Below are positions 6,645 to 11,679 of a stretch of 11,679 nt of DNA, piece by piece. Below the pieces are notes generated by a model that saw nothing but the letters and a program-made list of their open reading frames with translations, ran no database searches and was not told the DNA's origin. Both the position numbers and the translations under genes were made by a program. The DNA is from an uncultured Lachnospiraceae bacterium (GTDB lineage Bacteria > Bacillota > Clostridia > Lachnospirales > Lachnospiraceae). How positions within the stretch are numbered: position 1 is the first letter of the stretch; every line of letters begins with the position of its first letter. The stretch spans positions 2,405-14,083 of the forward strand of contig CAJUNN010000064.1 in the NCBI GenBank assembly GCA_910587955.1, given 5' to 3'.

Positions 6645-7088
6645 TCACTCATCCCCCCTTATCGCTTCTCCCAGCCCATGGCGGAAGGTGTAGGCCGGAT
6701 CCTCCAGAATAATCTGGCGGGCATCCCTGGTCCGGTAATTCACTGCAATGGGAGCCTTGAGATTCACCGTGCTGTCTGCCAAGGGTTCCCGGATTACACC
6801 AATCACATAGTATGAAATATCCTCATCCCTGGAAGTACCGATGGCAATGCGGTCCGCCTCGGAAATCTGCGGATTATAATCCGCAAAAAAGCGGAACGGA
6901 TTCAAAAGCACAAAACAAAGTTCTTCATTCTCCAGGGACTGCAGGCAGAGCATGGTATCCGTATCTTCCTCAAAAGAAATGGGAAGAAATTCCTTCTGTT
7001 CTTCAAAACCAAAGAGCCCCTCGGGAAAGCAAATCTTATCTCCGGCCTGGTACTCCACCTCTCCAAAATAGCGGTTCTTAATTTTCAT
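6645..7088 (-). CDS. fliW: FliW, flagellar assembly factor and CsrA antagonist
   Basis: FliW binds CsrA non-competitively to relieve repression and also binds flagellin, so free flagellin level feeds back on its own translation. The 147 residues match the family length. Recognisable parts are the N-terminal strand FGEVEY, FPEGLFGFEEQKEFLP (22-37), the FVLLNPFRFFADYNP region (about 59-73) and the late segment NLKAPIAVNYRTRDARQIIL. The start has AAGGAGG with 10 nt spacing. It sits after a terminator that overlaps the end of the DUF6470 gene, so it may depend on read-through. The csrA partner follows at once. Confidence 0.96.
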   Translation of the reverse strand: MKIKNRYFGEVEYQAGDKICFPEGLFGFEEQKEFLPISFEEDTDTMLCLQSLENEELCFVLLNPFRFFADYNPQISEADRIAIGTSRDEDISYYVIGVIREPLADSTVNLKAPIAVNYRTRDARQIILEDPAYTFRHGLGEAIRGDE

Positions 7089-7105
7089 TTTTCCTAAACC
7101 TCCTT

Positions 7106-7122
7106 ATATCCCAAGGGAGTAT
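7106..7122 (-). promoter_or_regulatory. Small hairpin abutting the fliW ribosome binding site
   Basis: In the transcript, ATA-C-TCC pairs with GGATAT around the loop CTTG, with one bulged C. It lies immediately before the fliW ribosome site AAGGAGG (7099-7105). The CTCC of the hairpin could instead pair with GGAG of the ribosome site. A translational switch is possible but unproven, and the stem is short. Confidence 0.3.
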
Positions 7123-7127
7123 CCCGC

Positions 7128-7159
7128 AAAAACGAAAAAGGGCTTATTGCTAAGCCCTT
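7128..7159 (-). terminator. Intrinsic terminator overlapping the DUF6470 stop codon
   Basis: In the transcript a perfect 9-bp stem AAGGGCTTA/TAAGCCCTT with a GCAA tetraloop is followed by TTT, CG, then TTTTT. The stop codon of the upstream gene lies inside the hairpin. It separates the structural genes flgM-DUF6470 from fliW-csrA. I find no convincing new promoter between it and fliW, so it probably acts as an attenuator that lowers, rather than ends, transcription of fliW-csrA. Confidence 0.75.
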
Positions 7160-7755
7160 ACATCCAGCGGTTCGTAATTGGGATCCGCACTGGGCGGAAC
7201 ATAAATGGGACCTCCCACATACTCAATGCGCACTTCCGGGTGCTGGGTAATGGAAAGTTCAATATCTCCCGGAATAAACTCAAAATTTCCGTTTGCTGCC
7301 TTCAAATCAAAGTTCAGCTTATCCATCTGATAATTGATGATGAGATCCCCTGCCTCATAATCAATCTCTACCGGAGCTGAAGGCGTAAACCCCAGTCCAA
7401 ATTCCCCCGTAGGCTGCTGCATCCTGCTGGAAAAAATCTGTCCCAAAACATCCTGCCCCAGCGTAGCCTTCACCATCAGCTGTCCTTCCTGGGCAAAGGA
7501 AGCAGTCGCCTCATAGGCAGCCTGATGTCCCTTCTGGGCACTCTGCCCGATGCTGCGCGCCGTCGTGGGAACCACGGAATTACGTGCCTCAAAGGAGTCA
7601 ATATTCAATTTGACCGGACGGCTCTTGATTGTCATACCGCCCTTATTCCGGCTGATCTCCACCTCTGCAGTCGACGATTTGTACTGCAGCCGGGCATTCT
7701 GTACCTTCAGCTCATACTGAATCGGTATCGTCGTAATATTGATTAACTGTTTCAT
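7150..7755 (-). CDS. DUF6470 family protein (YviE-like) in flagellar operon
   Basis: This protein has the size, position and sequence pattern of B. subtilis YviE (DUF6470), a conserved but poorly understood member of flgM-fliW operons. With the ATG at 7755 it has 201 residues. The N-terminus has two beta-rich stretches (about 1-50, including the ITTIPIQYELK start). A central alanine- and glutamine-rich helical part follows. The C-terminus ends in PEVRIEYVGGPIYVPPSADP, which is characteristic. No signal peptide or membrane helix is present. The longer reading from 7773 would start on the ribosome site GGAGGGG itself; that site is 9 nt from 7755, so I chose the shorter form. Its biochemical function is not known to me; a late-assembly or secretion-linked role is inferred from context only. 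Confidence 0.88.
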   Translation of the reverse strand: MKQLINITTIPIQYELKVQNARLQYKSSTAEVEISRNKGGMTIKSRPVKLNIDSFEARNSVVPTTARSIGQSAQKGHQAAYEATASFAQEGQLMVKATLGQDVLGQIFSSRMQQPTGEFGLGFTPSAPVEIDYEAGDLIINYQMDKLNFDLKAANGNFEFIPGDIELSITQHPEVRIEYVGGPIYVPPSADPNYEPLDVRA

Positions 7756-7802
7756 ACCATGCTTCCCCTCCAAACCATGTAAAAATTATATCCTGCCGTT
7801 CC

Positions 7803-8873
7803 TTATCCCATAAAGTCAATAAAGGACGGTGTAAGAATACTCGTACCTATCTTCAGCGCAGCGTTATACGCGTACTGCGCCCAGGAGAATTCCGTAATGG
7901 CTTCCGCCATATCCACATCCACCACATTATGAATCTGCTCCGTCAGGGCAAGCTCCTGATCCTCCAGACGTGTCTTGGTGGTTTGCAGGAAATTTGTCTT
8001 GGTTCCGATGGTGGTCAGATTATCCAAAAGACCGTCCCGGCCGCCGTCAAATTTCTCCAAAAGCTGCTGCAGCTCATCATAATCTTCATCCGTAAAGTCT
8101 TCCCGCTCCAGAACATCCGCAATCTGGCCCGCCAGGACGATCATGTTGTTGCTCACACCCTCATCGTCCTTGCCGTAGCCTACTACATTCAGGCCCGGCA
8201 GGGCAGTGTTGAACGCGCTGGAATTGGCAATGGTCGTCTTGCCGTTGGCATCCGTACCGGTGGTCAGACCGAAGCCCAGATCAACGTATACCTGTTCTGC
8301 GGCCATGCGCTCCAGCTTTTCTGCATCGCTGCCTGCCACAGGCGGATCCGGAATTTCCACATCCACATTTACGCCCCGGTACAAAAGGGTCGTGGTAGTC
8401 TTGCCGTTGGCATCCGTCTCCTTCTTCAGCTCAAAGGGCGGCTTTCCTCCGTCCGCTCCGCCGAAGACAAACTTGTCGCCGTAGGAAGCGTTCATGCTCA
8501 TGGTCATAGCTTCCTGGGCCTGGCGGAAGGCCGAGGCATATGCCTGACGGGTGGACAGGCTCTTGTTGGTGCCGTTCAGGGCCTCCAGGCCGTACTGCTT
8601 GCTCAGCTGCTTGGCCTGGACATTGAGCTGGTTGATAGCGTCCTCCTGGGAATTCTGGAAGGACTGCACATCGTCAAGCATCCCCAGATAATCCTGGTTC
8701 TTCTGATATTTCTGATACAGGGTAGATTCCCGCACCGCACCGGTGGGATCCTCGAATCCTTTGCTGAACTTGCGGTTGCTCATTACCTTGGTCCGGGCGG
8801 CATCCAGATTGGAAACGGAAATGCCCAAATTGGATTTATAATTCCGGATTAATGCTCTTGTCGTGATTCTCAT
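7803..8873 (-). CDS. flgL: FlgL, hook-filament junction protein 3
   Basis: FlgL is the second junction protein between hook and filament, exported by the flagellar type III system with help from FlgN. The 356 residues begin MRITTRALIRNYKSNL, the flagellin-like D0 helix. After the D1 helices (about 40-130, with YGDKFVFGG at 131-139, the usual FlgL turn), a variable outer domain carries two copies of TDANGKTT (153-160 and 207-214). The C-terminal D1/D0 helices (about 285-350) end in the flagellin-type pattern QYAYNAALKIGTSIL. The ATG at 8873 has GGGAGGG 7 nt upstream, just after the flgK stop 15 bp away. The identification is firm. Confidence 0.96.
   Translation of the reverse strand: MRITTRALIRNYKSNLGISVSNLDAARTKVMSNRKFSKGFEDPTGAVRESTLYQKYQKNQDYLGMLDDVQSFQNSQEDAINQLNVQAKQLSKQYGLEALNGTNKSLSTRQAYASAFRQAQEAMTMSMNASYGDKFVFGGADGGKPPFELKKETDANGKTTTTLLYRGVNVDVEIPDPPVAGSDAEKLERMAAEQVYVDLGFGLTTGTDANGKTTIANSSAFNTALPGLNVVGYGKDDEGVSNNMIVLAGQIADVLEREDFTDEDYDELQQLLEKFDGGRDGLLDNLTTIGTKTNFLQTTKTRLEDQELALTEQIHNVVDVDMAEAITEFSWAQYAYNAALKIGTSILTPSFIDFMG
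8231..8417 (-). repeat. 25-bp imperfect direct repeat inside flgL
   Basis: The stretch 8231-8255 recurs at 8393-8417 with 24 of 25 bases identical, in the same frame 162 bp (54 codons) apart. Each copy encodes TDANGKTT in the outer domain of FlgL. A related 19-base segment (17 matches) lies at 9702-9720 in flgK. This may be a duplicated beta-hairpin motif or a product of local recombination. Confidence 0.75.
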
Positions 8874-8888
8874 ACCAATTCCCTCCCA

Positions 8889-10787
8889 TTACCTTCCGAC
8901 TACGCCGGTTCCGTTGATTAGTTTATCCAAGGCTTCATCCAGGGTCGTCATCAGCCTGGCCGCCGCAGAGTAAGACTGCTGATAATGCAGCAGGTTGATT
9001 CCTTCTTCATCCAGGGATACGCCAGAAATGGCATCCTTCAAATCCGCCGTCTGGTTGATGACGGTAATCTTGTTATCCAAAGTATTCTTGGCAGCCTTCA
9101 AATCGATATTCAGTACATTCTCCATATTGGTGAAGCAGTTATAGAATGTTCCGTTGTAGAAAGTTGAGCCGTCTCCTCTTTCGAACTTCTGGCTGGCACT
9201 TAAGGCTTCAATCATTTTCAGCACATTATCGTCCGCCGTAGAGCCTACTACGTCGTCGCCCTCCCCCGGCACCTTATCCTTGGAAGTGCGGACGCCGTAT
9301 TTGTTATTGGCCCAGCCGTCCGCAATCTTGATATTGGAGACGGAGAACGGCTTGTTGGGATCGATCTTCTCAAAGAGCGGCGTATCTTCCTTTCCGTCCG
9401 GATCCGCATTCAGTTCATTGAAAACCTCTGCAAACTTAGCTACCAGGGAATCCAGGGTCTGCTCGTAGTAGCCGATGCCGTTGACGTCTGTGGGAGGGGT
9501 GTCAAAACCGCCGGATTTGTTGAGAACATCCAGGGTTCCCTTCATAACGCCTTCGGTGATGTTATCCGTAATTTCCTTAGGACCCGTTAAATTTCCTGCC
9601 CGGTCCGTTGTGGTAACGGAAAGACGCATGGCGTCTCCCACCAGGTTTTTGGCTTCCAACGGGGAAAAATTACTTCCCTGCACAATATTGTGAACCGTAT
9701 CCTTGCCGTTTGCATCGGTAGCAGTGTAAGTAACCTCACCGTCAGCTCCCAGTTCTACTTTTCCCTTCGCACCGGAGGGATCGTTTACATTCAGGAACTC
9801 CTTTACCTCATCAAAAATCTCCTGTCTCTGGGTCTCGGCTTCCGCTATCGCCGCCGTATCCGGAGGCGTCTGGGCTTTCAGATTGCTAATCTTCTCATTC
9901 AGCGCCGCAATCTGGCTCATCTTCTCATTGGCGCCGCTTAAGCCGGAAGCAGAAAAGGAACCGTATTTATTATCGGAAACCAAAAGATGCTTCGTTCCGG
10001 TATTGTCTATAAAGTAGATATCCAGTTCTTCAATGGTCCTGCTGACCATCTCATCGGTGGGATCTTTTGCGTTTACTACAGACACCAGCTTCTCATCCCG
10101 GTATTTCACCGTAATGGGAAGGTAGCTGGCCAGTTCGTCGATGAGCTCGTTCCGCTGATCCTTCAGCTCCAGAGCCGGATTTCCCAGAATCTGGCTGTTG
10201 CGGATGGTCTCGTTTAACTCTGCCAGGTTCTTGAGAATCTCGTTTGCATCCTTTACGGTAGTATCAGTAAACTCGCTGCTGAGATCATCCCTGACTCCCT
10301 TCAAATCTTCCGCATTCTGATGAAAGAGATTCAAAAGCTGCTGGCATGCAGACTTTACCATGGAATCAAATTCCTTGCTGTTGGGATTCACAGACAAATT
10401 CTGCAGCTGGCTGTTCAGATTAGCCAAAGCATCTTTGATTCCCGTGGAATTGGTCTCATCCAGAAACTGCGCCAGCTTCTCAAAACCGCTCACCTGGGCG
10501 TCCGTGGTGCCCAGCTTCGCCATCTGAGTGCGGTACTGGTTATCCAGGAACGGATCCCGAAGCTGGGAAACACCTGTAATCTCTACACCAAAACCAATAC
10601 GGGAGTTCGGATTGGAATTGTAGAACTCACCGCCTCTCAAATACAGGCTCTGAATGTCCAGACGCTGTCTGGTATATCCCGGGGTATTTACGTTGGAAAT
10701 ATTCTGACCGGTCACTTCCAAGGCACGCTGGCTGGCACACAAAGCCAGGGTAGCCGTGCTGAAACCGGCAAAAGTTGAACGCATCAT
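8889..10787 (-). CDS. flgK: FlgK, hook-filament junction protein 1
   Basis: FlgK is the first junction protein added after the hook. The 632 residues are within the range for Clostridia and longer than the enteric form (about 550), the extra length lying in the variable outer domain. The N-terminal axial signature GQNISNVNTPGYTRQRLD is at 28-45. The middle is rich in coiled-coil D1 segments. The outer domain holds a TDANGKD turn at about 356-362, like the repeat in FlgL. The C-terminal helix (SLDEEGINLLHYQQSYSAAA and onward to the end) is the FlgK/FlgE D0 signature. The ATG at 10787 is chosen over the adjacent ATG at 10784 because AGGAGG is 9 nt upstream; the difference is one residue. It follows flgN by 15 bp. 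Confidence 0.97.
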   Translation of the reverse strand: MMRSTFAGFSTATLALCASQRALEVTGQNISNVNTPGYTRQRLDIQSLYLRGGEFYNSNPNSRIGFGVEITGVSQLRDPFLDNQYRTQMAKLGTTDAQVSGFEKLAQFLDETNSTGIKDALANLNSQLQNLSVNPNSKEFDSMVKSACQQLLNLFHQNAEDLKGVRDDLSSEFTDTTVKDANEILKNLAELNETIRNSQILGNPALELKDQRNELIDELASYLPITVKYRDEKLVSVVNAKDPTDEMVSRTIEELDIYFIDNTGTKHLLVSDNKYGSFSASGLSGANEKMSQIAALNEKISNLKAQTPPDTAAIAEAETQRQEIFDEVKEFLNVNDPSGAKGKVELGADGEVTYTATDANGKDTVHNIVQGSNFSPLEAKNLVGDAMRLSVTTTDRAGNLTGPKEITDNITEGVMKGTLDVLNKSGGFDTPPTDVNGIGYYEQTLDSLVAKFAEVFNELNADPDGKEDTPLFEKIDPNKPFSVSNIKIADGWANNKYGVRTSKDKVPGEGDDVVGSTADDNVLKMIEALSASQKFERGDGSTFYNGTFYNCFTNMENVLNIDLKAAKNTLDNKITVINQTADLKDAISGVSLDEEGINLLHYQQSYSAAARLMTTLDEALDKLINGTGVVGR

Positions 10788-10802
10788 AACTTGACTCCTC
10801 CT

Positions 10803-11276
10803 CTATATCCGTCTGTCGGTAAAGTGGGGCGTATCCGGGCGCATGGAACCGTCCCCCTCATAGGTCCGGACATTTGCACTTCCGTAGGTCTTCTGGGCTA
10901 CCATCTTGTTGATGGCATGGAGATTGACTTCCATCATGGTCTTGGAGCTTTCCGTTATGGACCGGAACTGCCTCACCCGGCTTCCCAATTCCTCAAAAAG
11001 CTTCTGAAGCTCCGTCTTCTCATCTCCGGACACCCGCTCCAGAATCTCCGAAAAGGTCATATCCGGAAATCCCAGCTCCTTCTGAAGCCGCTCCCGCTTC
11101 TGATCCAGTCCGCGCAGAGTCATAATCTCTGCCTGTTCCCTCTTTATAATATCCTCCAGAGCCGAAACCTGGTTCTGTTTCACAATGTCCAGCTTCTCCT
11201 GCTCCAGAGGAATCAGCCGATCAAACAGTTCTGCAAACTGCCGGATCAGATCCGCAAATTTTGTCATATCAGCCAT
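10803..11276 (-). CDS. flgN: FlgN, FlgK/FlgL export chaperone
   Basis: FlgN binds the C-terminal regions of FlgK and FlgL in the cytoplasm and takes them to the export gate. With the ATG at 11276 the protein is 157 residues, as usual for the family. It is mostly helical coiled coil: an N-terminal long helix with a LLxxE-like pattern, the QVSALEDIIKREQAEI segment typical of FlgN, and a central charged helix. It ends in a loose Pro- and Asp-containing tail. The reading can extend to 11315, but GGGGAGG lies 9 nt before 11276, and the longer start would run deep into flgM. The chosen start overlaps the flgM stop by 8 bp, implying translational coupling. Its substrates are encoded directly downstream. 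Confidence 0.93.
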   Translation of the reverse strand: MADMTKFADLIRQFAELFDRLIPLEQEKLDIVKQNQVSALEDIIKREQAEIMTLRGLDQKRERLQKELGFPDMTFSEILERVSGDEKTELQKLFEELGSRVRQFRSITESSKTMMEVNLHAINKMVAQKTYGSANVRTYEGDGSMRPDTPHFTDRRI

Positions 11277-11589
11277 GGGCATATGCCTCCCCAGACAGCA
11301 GCATCCTGGATGCAATCAGATAGGGGTCCACATGATAAGTTCCCTCTTCTACCTGCCGCTTTACTGCTGCCACCTTCTCCGGGGATGCCCCCTGTCCGGC
11401 CTCCGACACGACCTGTCTGGACAGAGCCTCCGAGAAGGTTTTTTCCTGAATCTGCCTGGAGCTGGACTGGATGGTAATGGCATCATAGTTGCCATTGCCC
11501 TTCGCGCCGCTCTGGACCCTGGAATCAGACCTGGTATGGCTGGCTCCCTCCATGCGGAAGAGACTCATATTGTTTCGCATTATCTTCAT
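11269..11589 (-). CDS. flgM: FlgM, anti-sigma-28 factor
   Basis: FlgM holds sigma-28 (FliA/SigD) inactive until the hook is complete, when it is exported or otherwise relieved and late genes switch on. The 106 residues are typical. The N-terminal half is polar and probably unstructured, as needed for export. The C-terminal half carries the sigma-binding helices, with EKVAAVKRQVEEGTYHVDP at about 71-89 and IASRMLLSGE after it, the classic FlgM pattern (xIxxGxYxVDxxxIAxxML). The ATG at 11589 has AAAGGAG 8 nt upstream. Other in-frame ATGs downstream lack such a site. A sigma-28-type promoter precedes the gene, giving a negative feedback loop. Confidence 0.95.
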   Translation of the reverse strand: MKIMRNNMSLFRMEGASHTRSDSRVQSGAKGNGNYDAITIQSSSRQIQEKTFSEALSRQVVSEAGQGASPEKVAAVKRQVEEGTYHVDPYLIASRMLLSGEAYAHG

Positions 11590-11636
11590 AAAATAAACTC
11601 CTTTCAGAGATAGCTCCGTCCTGCTTCTTATACTAT

Positions 11637-11663
11637 TTATCGGCCGAAACAGGAAAAAAATTA
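11637..11663 (-). promoter_or_regulatory. Sigma-28 (FliA/SigD) promoter upstream of flgM
   Basis: On the minus strand TAATTTTT (6 of 8 matches to TAAAGTTT) is followed after exactly 11 bp by GCCGATAA, a perfect match to the sigma-28 -10 consensus. The predicted start near 11630 gives a leader of about 40 nt ahead of flgM. Comparison is to the consensus known from E. coli FliA and B. subtilis SigD. Confidence 0.85.
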
Positions 11664-11679
11664 ATATGAAAGATCATTT

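Noticed and set aside
7785..7818. TATAAT with an upstream TTGACT between flgL and the DUF6470 gene, as an internal promoter
   Set aside because: The spacer between the two boxes is about 23 bp, well beyond the 16-18 bp norm, and no TG extension precedes the -10.
1..11679. A new defence, mobile or biosynthetic system hidden in the window
   Set aside because: All sizeable coding capacity is accounted for by flagellar genes and one transglycosylase. I see no repeats of array type, integrase, transposase or foreign-looking islands.

Overview
The window is a block of flagellar genes, all on the minus strand, from a low- to mid-GC Gram-positive bacterium. The gene order flgM-flgN-flgK-flgL-DUF6470-fliW-csrA, the FliW/CsrA pair and the absence of P- or L-ring genes point to Bacillota. 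The protein styles and roughly even base composition suggest Clostridia, plausibly Lachnospiraceae. The family-level call is inference from sequence style only. No RNA gene, mobile element, CRISPR array or prophage is visible.

Read in the direction of transcription (right to left), the first operon begins at the right edge with a very good sigma-28 (FliA/SigD) promoter. It then encodes the anti-sigma factor FlgM, the FlgK/FlgL chaperone FlgN, the hook-filament junction proteins FlgK and FlgL, a DUF6470 (YviE-like) protein, the assembly factor FliW and the translational regulator CsrA. An intrinsic terminator overlaps the stop codon of the DUF6470 gene and so lies inside this series. A second terminator follows csrA. 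This is the late, filament-stage regulatory and assembly module.

A single gene for a soluble lytic transglycosylase follows, with its own sigma-A-type promoter. No signal peptide is visible. Its place next to rod genes suggests a role in opening peptidoglycan for the rod.

The third unit starts at an extended -10 promoter and encodes FlgB (proximal rod), FliE (MS-ring/rod adapter), FliF (MS ring), FliG (rotor/switch), FliH (ATPase regulator) and FliI (export ATPase, cut by the left edge). This is the early basal-body and export module. The other proximal rod gene, flgC, which usually sits between flgB and fliE, is absent from this locus; only 63 bp separate the two genes.

The gene content is ordinary flagellar biology, and I do not see a new system. 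The points worth a second look are the missing flgC, the leaderless transglycosylase, the terminator between DUF6470 and fliW, paired RNA hairpins between fliE and fliF, and a repeat shared by FlgK and FlgL.
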